Shown piece by piece: positions 12,280 to 23,110 of a stretch of DNA of 64,000 nucleotides (its first letter is position 1; every line of letters starts with the position of its first letter). Both the position numbers and the translations under genes were made by a program. The stretch comes from Catonia carolina (taxonomy: Eukaryota > Arthropoda > Insecta > Hemiptera > Achilidae). The notes below the pieces were generated by a model that was not told where the DNA came from, searched no databases, and was given only the letters and a program-made list of their open reading frames with translations. The DNA lies in assembly GCA_035578175.1 (NCBI GenBank), contig JAQMRL010000006.1, positions 22,665,506-22,729,505 on the forward strand. Reading direction: 5' to 3'.

Positions 12280-12594
12280 TTAAAATTCATCTTCAACTTC
12301 AGACTTCTCATGCACATTAGCTTCTGGTAGTTTGTCAGGAACATTCGTCGTTGACGGCGAATTGAAATAGAATTCATGATAGGCTTTAAGGATTGTTAAT
12401 TCGTTATAAAGTTTTACTAAATCTTTATGTTTTGCTGTAAAAATTTTCAAGAGATTCTTGTAGGGTTTTACAACCCGTGACAGTGAAGATCGTCCTTGTA
12501 TGAATTTCACTTCAAATTTATCAAACTGCTCCGACTCGTAATCAGTTTTTGTGAATACCGTATTAAGAAAAAATTGAAGTTCTTTAATATTCAT
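12280..12594 (-). CDS. Unrecognised 104-residue ORF
   Basis: An intact reading frame with an ATG start and TAA stop. The product is lysine- and glutamate-rich, with aromatic residues and a central stretch that could be helical (roughly residues 38-80, KPYKNLLKIFTAKHKDLVKL onwards) and an acidic tail (HEKSEVEDEF). No signal peptide or membrane segment is visible and I do not recognise the family. It sits between a LINE relic (11060-12180) and a region rich in a GTGAAGTAGCGAATCTGC-like motif, so it may be coding matter of an unknown transposon rather than a host gene. It could also be one exon of a larger gene or chance. Codon composition looks less AT-skewed than the flanks, which is weak support for past selection. 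Confidence 0.35.
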   Translation of the reverse strand: MNIKELQFFLNTVFTKTDYESEQFDKFEVKFIQGRSSLSRVVKPYKNLLKIFTAKHKDLVKLYNELTILKAYHEFYFNSPSTTNVPDKLPEANVHEKSEVEDEF

Positions 12595-13148
12595 GTTTTT
12601 TTCTTAATACTACAGTAACAATAAATACAAAATTAAATAAGTATGAAAAAGTTAACTAGGAAAACTAAAGTAGGCCTATAACTATAAAAATAAAGTTGAA
12701 TAAAGTATAAAAATGATAACAATCCCAAAAGCCAATAACTTGACAATAATAGATCCTAGAATCCATAGAAATAGAATGGTCAAATGAATGAATGAATACG
12801 TGGGTTACAACAACAGATTTATGCGACGAATATGAAAATTGATTTACCAGGAGATTAAATTACTTAGCTTTTATGGTTAATGAACTATGACGTAAACCTC
12901 CAAACCTAATAAATACTATTTTTGTTGATCAGAATGACGAATTTCTGGAATAGGCATACCAATAAACAAACATGACAAAGTGTCTTATGGCTCGTGAGAA
13001 CAGCAATTAAAAGTTCACTAACGTTACGGCAATTATGACATCATTAAAACATACTAATTTGTCATTACTGTATTTATTATTCTTCACTTTAGTGACTTAT
13101 AAAATAAGCTATATAAAAAACTAGTATTGTGAATAATAAAATATTTGC

Positions 13149-13305
13149 GAGATTCGCTATTTCACCGTGTTGAATCTGAAATGAACGTAGAAAACAATAA
13201 TGGTGAAGTAGCGTATCTGGCAGATTCGTTACTTCATCACTGTGAATTTGGGGACAGTGAACATAACTCGTAATAGTGAAGTAACGAATTTTCAGATTCA
13301 ACAGT
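13149..13305. repeat. Right cluster of the GTGAAGTAGCGAATCTGC-like motif
   Basis: Copies: 13149-13179 (inverse, GAGATTCGCTATTTCACC), 13201-13239 (a head-to-head pair, TGGTGAAGTAGCGTATCTG, one base, then its near complement) and about 13274-13305. Together they make an imperfect palindromic array. Confidence 0.65.
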
Positions 13306-13362
13306 TCACGGTGGTTAAATTATTAACTCGTGCACTTTCGCTAAAAAACACATGGTGTTTTC

Positions 13363-13690
13363 TTGACAACGGAATATAATACAGATATAAAACTTCACCA
13401 CAGTGTATATATAGGCACAAGTAGTGTCCAATTTGTCAAGCGTAGAAAATTGGAGTACTTCGGGCACATCATGCGAAATGAAAAGTATCACCTCCTTCAA
13501 CTCATCCTACAGGGGAAGATAGAGGGGCAACGATCAGTAGGGCGAAGACGGATATCGTGGCTGCGGAATTTGCGGGCGTGGACTGGGATGGCGTCAACGG
13601 CTCTGTTCAGAGCGGCAGTGAATAGAGTAATGTGGACCAATGTGATGGCCAACATCCATAGAGGATAGGCACTTCAAGAAGAAGAAGAGT
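13363..13690 (+). mobile_element. LINE 3' end (C-terminus and GAA-repeat tail)
   Basis: The translation contains RRKLEYFGHIMRNEKYHLLQ, then GRRRISWLRNLRAWTGM and FRAAVNRV, typical of a LINE reverse-transcriptase C-terminus. The stop is followed by ATAGGCACTTCAAGAAGAAG, a microsatellite 3' tail. A related fragment lies at 42325-42430 on the minus strand. Confidence 0.8.
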
Positions 13691-13738
13691 GTCCAATAAT
13701 GGTAATAACTCAAATTCGCAAAAAACGCAGATTCGCTA

Positions 13739-15535
13739 CTTCACTATTGTTGCGACGAGTAGATCTCTACTCCATTTTCTTCGTAGGCGTCGGTGTGGTA
13801 AGTTTCGTCTTGTCATTTGCTGTATTAGGGAATTGATGTGATCTGTTAATTTCCTGTTAAGTTTGGAATATTTTAATTTAGCAGTTTCTGTTACAAAAGG
13901 GATTTTCAAATCGGAATGCAATGTTAAATTTGTTACGTAATATAGGGCGTTCGTTATCATCCGAAGTATTTTTGACTGATGAGTTTGAATTTTTTGAATG
14001 TGAGTTTTCTTTGCGGTCCCAAAAATTTCAATACCGTAATTCCATATCGGTCGTAAATAGGCTTTGTATGTTAATAATTCAAATTTTAATGATAGAGTTG
14101 ATTTTCTGTTGATGAATTTTGAAAGTAATTTTGTACGGTTATTTAGTTGCAAACGTTTTGTTTTGATATGATATCCCCAAGTCAGTCTACGGTCTAAATG
14201 GAGGCCCAGATATCGAACTTTATTTTCTTGCGGTATCTCATTGTTATTCAGGTAAACAATTGGACAAGTTCTTCTTCTTAAAGTAAAAGTCACTTGCACA
14301 GATTTCAGCGGGATAACTTTCATTCTCCAGTTTTTGAGCCATGTAGATACCTCATACAAGTGATTTTGGATGTTCATCGAAGTTTCTTCTGGAGATTCAC
14401 TGCTGCATAACAGAACGGTATCATCTGCGTACGCTGCTACTGTCGTGAAGTCATTTTCCGGGAAGTCAGACGTAAATATGGAGTACAAAGCAGGAGATAA
14501 TATGGACCCTTGAGGAACTCCTGCTTCGATATGCCAGATATTAGAATATTCCAAACCTTGGCGCACAACAACATATCTATCCTCTAAAAATGATTTTAGA
14601 ATTCCATAATATGTATCAGAAAATATATTTTAATTTATACAAAAGCCCGGGATGCCAAACCTTATCGAACGCCGAACTAATATCCAGAAATACAGCCGAT
14701 GTGTATAATTTTTGTTCTAACCCTACAGAAATTAAATCAACCACTCTGCGCAGCTGATGAGTTGTTGAATGCTGCCTTCTGAATCCAAATTGATAATTTG
14801 GAGTTGTAGCTTCAATTATCGGCGAAAGTCGATCCAACAAAACTCGTTCAAAAAGTTTAGACACGACTGAAAGAAGGCTAATGGGCCGGTAAGAGCTTAC
14901 ACAGTGAGATGGTTATTCCGGCTTCTGAAATAAAACAATAGTTGACAATTTCCATTGTAAAGGAAAATGCGCAGTTCTGAGAATAGCATTAAATATGTTT
15001 CGTATAAAAATTATCCCTCTTTCTGGTAACTCCTTTAATATCTCTGCAGTTATTAAATCCAGACCGGGTGACTTGTGCAATGGGAGACGTTTAATAATAT
15101 TCTTGACCTCGTTTAAACTCACAGGTTTAGGCGGCAACGATAGCGTAGTTGGGCACGTTACGAATTCCTGTACATCCCTGTCAAACTCAATGTCTCCGGT
15201 TTGTACATGAGGTTTAAATACGTTGCTGAGATGTTCTCCAAATAAATCAGCTTTTTCTTGGTCAGACTTGGCCCAGGTTTGATTCTCACGCCGAAGAGGA
15301 ATCGAAACTGGGGCTTGCTTTAGAAGTCGCTTTGTTGCTCTCCATAACGAGCCATCTTCTGTGTCCAGGGAATTCAAGCGGCTTTCAAAGCGGTCGAGTT
15401 TAACTGCCCAGATTTTCTTTTTAAGTCTGTTGGATAAGCCGATTGACAGTAGATTTATCGTCCGGAAGTCTTGTACGATGCCATCGACGACGTGCTGCCC
15501 GTTTTTGAGTAATTAATTCCCGTATGGAGTAAATA
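13739..15535 (-). mobile_element. Jockey-like LINE: largest RT relic in the window
   Basis: This covers most of a reverse transcriptase on the minus strand. In order: a linker with basic residues (KRAARRRWHR) near 15510; LPLHKSPGLDLITAEILKEL; SYRPISLL with SKLFERVLLDRL; NYQFGFRRQHSTTHQL; AVFLDISSAFDKVWH; GVPQGSILSPALYSIFTSDF; the catalytic AAYADDTVLL; and the thumb/C-terminus TYKAYLRPIWNYGIEIFGTA. Three lesions break it: a frameshift near 15415, a TAA at about 14910 and a frameshift near 14630. The endonuclease and ORF1 are absent (5' truncated near 15535). The end of the frame runs into a GTGAAGTAGCGAATCTGC motif at 13727-13749. Confidence 0.88.
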
Positions 15536-15769
15536 ATTAACAAAATAATGGACTTACTTAATGATTACGGTTGGGTACTTTCAATGGGCAACGATCTCCT
15601 TAATTTTTTAAAATTTGTCAAAATTTGTACCCTTTTTTATCAAATTTTCTTGTTGTTAATTTTATGTAGTTGCAAAAAAATATCTTGTATAGTCAAAAAC
15701 TATATGTATACGTAGTATCCTAGTTATATTTTAATTTTAATAGGTTAATTGATTGTTTTATTGAATGAT
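15536..15769. other. AT-rich spacer
   Basis: Nothing recognised. Confidence 0.5.
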
Positions 15770-15930
15770 GATGCCAGCATCAGTCTTGGCTTGTACGTAG
15801 ATAATAATATTAGGTAAAACACAACACACACGGCATTTTTTTAAAAATCCAGTAAGCGTACTGACCGGGAATTGAACTTGGGATAGCGGGTTAGAAGCCA
15901 ATTGCACAGACACCACAACACCACGGACCA
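15770..15930 (-). repeat. tRNA-derived SINE-like fragment
   Basis: The minus strand has GGTGTTGTGGTGTCTGTGCA (decayed A box) and CAAGTTCAATTCCCGGTCAG (B box), with a GATGCTGGCATCATC-like 3' end. Confidence 0.55.
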
Positions 15931-16289
15931 GCTATCACGAACTAAAATTAATTATTTCGTATGTTTTACAACTGCATAAAATGCTATCAGAATAAAAATT
16001 TAGAATAACATACGTAGAAAATGTTTCGTTCTTCTGTAGAAAAAAATCATTCGTTATATTCCATCTGAAAATTGTTTTAATTTCGGGAAGAATTTAATGA
16101 AACATCAACCTGCAAATGTAAGCAAATTTACATTATTACTGGTATAAACCATAAGGTTCACAAAATGACCTTTATGTTCGAAGCTCACAGCAAATGAGCT
16201 CAAAGCATAGTAGGTGCACCAATTACGGCAATTAAAAAGACAGTCATTGTAGATAATAAAACAATCGCCGCCAAATGCTACTCTTCTGT

Positions 16290-16808
16290 TTAATTAAACC
16301 TATAACATAATTGAAACTCCGTATCGAAAGTTTAATTTACAAATTCTTTTGAAACCAATTTTGACTTATGGTGCCCAGCTCTTTAGAGCAGTGGTGGAGA
16401 ATAACTTAAATCAATCCAGGCCTATCGGTCAAAAATCTTAATACTTGCTTCTGGTGCTCCATTTTATGTAACTAATTAAATCTTCCATGACGATTTCAAA
16501 ATTCCGACACTAAAGGAACTAATCGTGTCTTCTTTAATAAATTTCACGAATGAGTAGATGACTATCCCAATCAACTAATGACCTAGCTACAAAGAATTTT
16601 CTCACTGCACGACGTCAACAGTGAAAATGGAGCTTGGGTAATTACGGACAACACCAGTAGTCCTGTAGCTCTAAACGAAGAATGCATCACTGGGTACCTC
16701 TTCTACTGAAATTTAACCTCACCGCCTATTAAATTAAATATCATATACGCAAATTATGCTCCTCATATTAGAGTACCGTAATAAAAAATTAAAGACAAAA
16801 AATAAAAC
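16290..16808 (+). mobile_element. Jockey-like LINE, 3' fragment
   Basis: The thumb region (CAAATTCTTTTGAAACCAAT, TTATGGTGCCCAGCTCTTTA) is followed by the decayed C-terminus and the shared 3' UTR ending GTACCGTAATAAAAAATTAA. It belongs to the same subfamily as 1965-2540 and 24215-24750(-). Confidence 0.75.
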
Positions 16809-16817
16809 AAGTAAGTA

Positions 16818-17409
16818 CTGTCTCCAACTTGATGGCCTCCGGCAGAGAGGAGCAGTGTGCGAATTGTAAAACTATTTCAAAAAACATGCATCTGATTCTT
16901 TGCAAGTGACTGAAACTTGTCGGAAATTACTTATTTTTGTAAAACAAAGTATTTTGCTTATTGTTTGTTCTAAAAAATTATTTCGAAAAACAAACGCTTA
17001 ATGAGATAACGTATAATTTAGTAAAAGTTTTGTTTTTGATGAACCCGTATTTTTCAAATACATCGTCATTGTTCAACAACTATTTTTCACGGATTAACAT
17101 AATTTGTGGCAGGTTTGTTCTGTAATAATTATGGAATTGATAACGCAATAAAATTTAATAGAAGATCATTATTGTTTAAGTTACGAGGACAGTTTTTTCT
17201 TCAAATACAAAACTTTTACTACATTATACATTATATCATTACACGTGTTTTTCGAAATAATTTAACAGAACAAAAACATGTAAAATACTTTGTTTTTAAT
17301 AAAAATACGTCATTTCCGACAAGTTTTATTACTTAAAAAAATTAGAAATGGTTTTACAATCTGCAAATTGCTCCTCTCTGCCGGAGGCCATCAAGTTATA
17401 GACAGACAG
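16818..17409. mobile_element. 592-bp inverted-repeat DNA element (TA target), copy 1
   Basis: The left end CTGTCTCCAACTTGATGGCC and the complement of the right end, CTGTCTGTCTATAACTTGAT, share the inverted repeat running through GATGGCCTCCGGCAGAGAGG and about 25 bp beyond. TA flanks both ends (16816-16817, 17410-17411), as in Tc1/mariner-type insertions. There is no transposase, so it is a MITE. It lies directly after the LINE tail at 16808. Confidence 0.8.
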
Positions 17410-17411
17410 TA

Positions 17412-18032
17412 GGTGTATATTTACTTCAACAACGAAGATTAGCTGACATGAAAACCATTTTATTTCATAATCATAATTAATAATAATTAATATAGGCGAT
17501 GTCATAGGCTTGTTCGTTTATATTGTAACATCAATGCAATTAACAAATAATTTAACTCAAAATTTCGTGTTCTAACGTGTACCTAACACGTATGAGTAGG
17601 TCAAAGAAGAACGTACGTGATAGAATACAGAATTCAGGGGCAGTGATGCGTTCAGGTTGCATGTACATATCTTTTATTAATTTAAAAGAAAGAGAGAGTA
17701 TATTAGAATAAGAGAGGATGATAAAGCTACGCGTAATGCGTGTACGTACCGGTTACTTTTAAGGCCTGTATAGATATAAGTATCTTATGTCGTTTCAAGT
17801 AGTCATAATTAATATAATTAAATATATGTAAAAACCTTTGTCGTAATGACCCTTTTGTGACCTTTACACAGTTATTCTAGTAAATCATACACGTCTTGGA
17901 TTTACTTTCTTTTATTTGTTTATTTTATTTTATATATTTTTTAAAAATATAATAAAGTGACTATTTAATTTCTGAATTGTCAAATGGCTAGGAAGAAAAT
18001 GTCAAAACATTAAAATGTTTTGAGTATAAAAT
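17412..18032. other. AT-rich intergenic sequence
   Basis: Nothing recognised beyond a short purine tract near 17690. Confidence 0.5.
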
Positions 18033-18180
18033 TATGTCTGACGGCCTCCTGGCCCAGTGGTTAGCGTGCTACGCTGCAAAATGAAGGTCCTGAGTTCGAT
18101 TATTACAGGGAAAATTATTACGAGATCCTTAAACGCCAAAAAGCAAGGGTTGATGCAATTTTTAAAAAATTTTGTTTCTT
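18033..18180 (+). repeat. tRNA-derived SINE fragment
   Basis: CTGGCCCAGTGGTTAGCGTG (A box) and GAGTTCGATTATTACAGG (B box) are followed by a body resembling 35312-35505 (GATGCAATTTTTAAAAAATT). Confidence 0.65.
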
Positions 18181-18294
18181 AGGTACTGTTTTTATGCTAT
18201 AATACCAGATAAATTTTCTACGTCCGATAATAATTTAATCGTTAACATTAACCTGAAGAAAGATGGCTGACGAAAACGACTAATAAAATAAAAC

Positions 18295-18385
18295 TAGATC
18301 TTTTCAGGAATCGAATTCTGGATCTGTAGCATAGAAACCAGACGTGCTGACACCTACACCACCAGGGTAGCTGAATGGCAGGTCG
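18295..18385 (-). repeat. tRNA-derived SINE head fragment
   Basis: On the minus strand, ACCCTGGTGGTGTAGGTGTC and a B-box-like GAATTCGATTCCTG are recognisable; the body is lost. Confidence 0.5.
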
Positions 18386-18389
18386 ACAA

Positions 18390-19275
18390 AAAAGTTTGTT
18401 GGAATAGAAAATTTATTTGATATTAATTACATTAGTATATTTTTGTACGCTAAAAAATTATAAAATTCATATTTATCCAAAAAAATAAATTCCAAATTAG
18501 AGATTACAAAAATTATCTGAAGTATCCTTTTCATTTGATCCCAAATTCAGCACAATCAGTTTGTCTATTCCTGAACACGTAGAGAGTTAAAATTTGATAC
18601 ATTTCTTCCTTAAAGGTGAGTTAGAAAAACTGAAGCAAAAAAAATTCCATCACTTAATAAATTTATCTAAATTTACTACAGAGGCTTAACCGTCATCCTA
18701 ATTAACTTGTTCTTAAATTTGTTAAATAATCAAGACTCCAATATAATTGGATTTTTTGTTTATATTTATTTATATTTTATTTATTTAGTCAATAATTGAT
18801 ATTACTAAAGATTTGATGTATTAGTTAATTAATACAAAAAGAGAAACTAACTATCCCACAGTGCAGAAGATATACGGAGATTTTGCATCAGTTACCAAAC
18901 ACAAGTTGAAATTCTTTAGAATTCAGAAACTTATCAATCTCCTAGACAACAGCGAAACACACAGAGAACTTTCAGTACATTGTTTAATTTATTCTACATT
19001 TACGTCAAGAACAAAACAACAAATATTTTAATTTATAGAGTGATATCAGGGGTATTATTCACTCGTGATTAATATTTTCAACACATTTACTCATTTTTCT
19101 ATGAGAGCAAACCGTAGGTTTAGAGTAAGACAAAAAAAAACAATTTTCCAAGTCAGCATGAGCGGTATAAGAGAATAACTTTATTTGCCTTTTTCGAATT
19201 TGTCTGGTAATACTTTATGAAACGTCTTTGTACAAAGGAATTTGAAAATCCTGAAAACATCTAAATTGGACGGGA
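18390..19275. other. AT-rich intergenic sequence
   Basis: Nothing recognised. Confidence 0.5.
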
Positions 19276-19279
19276 AAAA

Positions 19280-20320
19280 GAAAACATTAAACTAAATTGT
19301 CTGGGTTTGCTGATGATCTAGAATTTTTATCTAAAGATGTAGCAGAGACTAAAAAACAAGTAACAACTTTAGAACAAATAGCCAGAAAAATTGGTTTAAA
19401 AATATCTAATGAAAAAACCAAAATGATTGCAATGGATCAAAATATCCATAGACAAAGTGGATTTTAATAACAAACGGATAGAACTAGTAAAATCTTTTAA
19501 TTATCTGGGAGAAATCATAACATACAATAATAATGACAAAAAAGCTTGGGATGAGAGGACCAAAAAATTTATTAGGTCCCAACAAATAACTAAAGACACT
19601 TATAACAACAAAATTCTATCAATCCAAACTAACTTCAGGCATTATAATACAGTTGTCAAACCAGAAATTATGTATAGCTCCGAAATTTTATTTAAACTAA
19701 ACCAGAAGAATAGATCACATCCAAAAACTTGAACGAAGGATCCTTGGAACTTGTATAGGCAAAATGTGTGTTTTTTTTTGTTTAATGTCCGACTGTTCTT
19801 CAATTACTGCTAATGCAGACGGTGAAGGATGAAATGAATTTTTTGCTACGTATGAAAATATGCCGTGCCTGAATGGGATTCGAACCCAAGACCGCATGAT
19901 CAGAGGGAAAAAATACAAAGAAGATGGGGAATGGAGACGTTGACCCAACAAAATTATCTACCAAGATAATGAGTCAGTAATAGACTCCATGAAAAAGAAA
20001 AGGATATCTTTCTTTGGTGATTTAATTAAACGCCAGAAGACAGAATTATCAGGAACTCGTTTGCCAAAAACACATCACCAATCTGGATCAAGGAAATCAA
20101 AGAACATATATGGAAGAACTAGGTTTAACTTTTAGGGATTTGGAGCTCAAGAGAGTTAAGACAGATATACTTAAAGACAAAAGCTTTGTATTTAAAACCA
20201 AAACCAAAAACATAGGTACTAAAACGGTTGTTTCAGATGCAGAGAGACAGACCATATTCGGTCATTCTTACAAAATATTGGCGAAAAATCAGAGTAAACA
20301 ATGCAAAAAGAGCTTCTAAA
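19280..20320 (+). mobile_element. RTE-like LINE relic, interrupted by a SINE
   Basis: IKLNCLGFADDLEFLSKDVA carries the FADDL catalytic box. It is followed by LEQIARKIGLKISNEKTKMI, then (after a frameshift) VKSFNYLGEIITY, and after a SINE at about 19769-19901 a C-terminus with KKKRISFFGDLIKRQ. The last open part (20110-20319) encodes EELGLTFRDLELKRVKTDIL and ends in a basic tail. It resembles 57690-58310(-). Confidence 0.82.
19769..19901 (-). repeat. tRNA-derived SINE, family S2, truncated, inside a LINE
   Basis: It is nearly identical to the body of 8050-8226 (TGTCCGACTGTTCTTCAATT, GCAGACGGTGAAGGATGAAA, GGGATTCGAACCCAAGACCG) but lacks the A-box end of the tRNA head. Poly-T at 19771-19779 marks its tail. 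Confidence 0.82.
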
Positions 20321-20329
20321 TAACTGATT

Positions 20330-21055
20330 TTAGTGATCCTTTGCGGTCTCAAAAGTAAAAAAAATATGAATTTGATGAGAGGAATAGGAACCAATAACAC
20401 TTAAAGGAATGTTGTAAAAATTAGGTAGATTTGTTTCATGAAATACAAAATAAGAAATCTTGTACTTGTATTTTTAGTAACTGGAAACACTTATGTCAAA
20501 TTAAAATGCATTTTGTTAAAGGTATTAGTTCATTGTTTCATTTTTTTAATCGACCTTAAATTTTATTAGGGTACAGAAACTGTTTATGGCAAATAAAATA
20601 ACCTGCTCCACGATTTTCATAAACGAAGAAACTTTCCGTCATATTATCAAGTTTTATATGACTTATTAAAACTATATAATAAGTAAGATAGACAAAACAG
20701 ATAATAAAGTGATTCAATAAAAGTACCTTATCATTAAGAACAATCTGGTATTGATATTATTTATTACCGATTTATTTAGAGGTCTTTAATTGTACAAGGA
20801 AACCTTAAAGACTCCAGAAATGATTTTCAAAAACGGCTTGACGCAATTTCATGGTACTCTTCTACAGCAAGTACGTTATCTTTTTAGTATTATTATTATT
20901 ATTTTGTATTGTCTTGTAAAATTAAAATTCCTTGAATTTGATTGAATTATTAAACAACTTTATACAATAAGATGACGTCAAGTTTCAGTTTAATACTTTA
21001 TAAAATGTGATCGGTGTATATTATTCAAAAAGAAATACTAATGAATGGTTTGATG
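20330..21055. other. AT-rich intergenic sequence
   Basis: Nothing recognised except an (ATT)n run near 20890. Confidence 0.5.
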
Positions 21056-21057
21056 TA

Positions 21058-21290
21058 ATAACCCACCAGGTTGGTTTAGAGGTAAAGTCGTCGCCGCGAG
21101 TCACCTGTTTAACAATTGATTTTTGGACAAAAAGGTTCCCGGTTCAAATCCTGGTAAAGATAGTTATTTTTATACGGATTAATACACTTGAAAATAGTTA
21201 CCAGTGCGCTTTGATGGTTCGGTTTTAATTTTAACGATACTCTCTTAGAAACGGTTGGACTCAGTCTGTACTAGACGACTCATTTGCACT
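21058..21290 (+). repeat. tRNA-derived SINE, family S1
   Basis: ACCCACCAGGTTGGTTTAGA and GGTTCCCGGTTCAAATCCTG are the A and B boxes; the body contains GTGCGCTTTGATGGTTCGGT and is truncated after the AGTCTGTACTAGACG block. Confidence 0.78.
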
Positions 21291-21714
21291 TTGATATATA
21301 TTTATGTATTTATATATTTATTTTATTATGTTCATAATATTTTTGAACAGTCTTTTTCTGTGAATGGAGTAGAAATTAAGAAGTTTCTGTGTTCACAAAA
21401 CCCTATGGTTTGCTCAGATATTTATTTTCACACGTTTTTTAAACGAAATTTTAACAAAAATAAATCCATTTTTATTACGCCTTAATAATAAAACACACAT
21501 TCAGCAAAAATGAAAACACCTAGACTTTTTACTTTTTTTTATTTTGCAAGTGTAGAAGAAGAACTAGCAAAAACGTTCATGACTAAATTACAAAACAAAA
21601 CCCGCGCTAATGACTTTGAGGAGGACACCCCACCCAGAAATAGCTCTCCAGATAACGATAAATGTGTTCGTTTAAATTAAATTTTTGCGTACGTAATAAT
21701 GCTATAGTTGCGTT

Positions 21715-21895
21715 AATGTATCATGTATCTACTCCATCGGCGTTTCAGTCGTCTTTGCGCGATTCCTGGTAGGTCCGCAGAATTCATATTGTATATTAAG
21801 GGATTGTTATGATTGTGTAGTTTGTCTCTGAACCTACGGTACAGTTTTAGATATGTGTCGTTGACGTAAGGAACGCGTAAGTCAACCTAGACTTA
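21715..21895 (-). mobile_element. Jockey-like LINE, C-terminal fragment
   Basis: The minus-strand translation DLRVPYVNDTYLKLYRRFRD followed by LPGIAQRRLKRRWSR is the conserved C-terminus of Jockey reverse transcriptases; compare 13739-15535 (LRRKWSRDLL). Confidence 0.78.
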
Positions 21896-22624
21896 AATTT
21901 AAAAATACTTTTGGCTACATAGATCCAAATAAAAATTGACAATTTAAAACAAACTTTTGATACACAAAACCGTTTGTAAACCAGTCTGAACCTACGGTAT
22001 TATGTTATGAGGCACATCATGTAACACAAATATTCAAATGATTCAGCGTTTTAGTCAAAGTTCTCTGATTTTTAATAGCTGGCCCTGGTACATGACGATC
22101 ATACACAATCTTGGTGGGTTTTAGCTTGTGAAAATGTTCAGACTCTAGATAGAAAATTTATATTATTTTTTACTGTACAAATTTTAAAACTTTTTTTTTT
22201 AATTTATGCTATATGAATTATTTTTAATTATACTCATGAAACGGATTTAATTTATTTTATTTTGCGTTGTTATATTTCTACTACCCATTCAACTTTTTTT
22301 AAGATTTTACTTTGTTTACCAAATAGTATTATTTTGTTGTAATTTTTAAATTTTTTATTACGATTTCTTCAATGTATTCGACGTTATTTGTGTTATATGT
22401 TGGCCTATTTATAATTCACTTTTTCCTAAATTTTTTCTATAATAAAATTTTATTAATTTATTTTTACCGTACAACTCTTGAATTACCCACTGGGATGTAG
22501 TCTGTTGTTCAAAACACAATTCTATTTTTTTACGTCATTTGTAAATAATTTTTTTTGGAACTTTTGAATGGTTATAATACGAGTATATAGTATTGATTTT
22601 GAATAAAGAATAAAAATTAAAAGT
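21896..22624. other. AT-rich sequence, possible LINE 3' UTR
   Basis: The part at about 22330-22590 resembles 61090-61260 (GTAATTTTTAA, TTCAATGTATTC, CTTTTGAATGGTTATA). It is therefore probably a repeated non-coding tail, but its family is unclear. Confidence 0.4.
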
Positions 22625-23110
22625 TTTCAACTTCACACTTCTGAATATATCCGTTATCTAGGTTTATATCTAGATAAGAGGCTCACGTGGAATGTACACG
22701 TGCATAAAAAAGAAAGACACTCCAAGAGAGGTTCAAACAATTGAACAGACTTCTTTCACGCAAATCAAAGTTACCAACTACATCTAAATTAACCATTTAC
22801 AGCTCTTACCTTCGACCAATATGAAGCTATGCCAGTCAACTTTACTGTTGTTCAAAACCATCGGTATTAGCAAAAATTGAGCGTTTCCAATCAAAGCTTT
22901 TACGGAAAATAGTTAACGCCCGTTAATATGTAACCAATAAAACGCTGCAGTCAGACCTAAACGTACCCTACATAAATAATGTTTTCTTTAAACTCTATAC
23001 AAAATTTAAGAAAAAAACTCACGAACCACCATAACCATTGGTCTCAAATCTGGCTACGCAGACTCTCCCAAACAATCCTATAAAATGACTAAAACGTTGA
23101 TGAAGCTGGG
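22625..23110 (+). mobile_element. Jockey-like LINE, C-terminal fragment
   Basis: The translation in shifting frames gives IRYLGLYLDKRLTWNVHVHK, LLSRKSKLPTTSKLTIYSSY, RFQSKLLRKIVNA and TNKTLQSDLNVPYI. These are RT thumb and C-terminal segments. It has several lesions. Confidence 0.8.
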
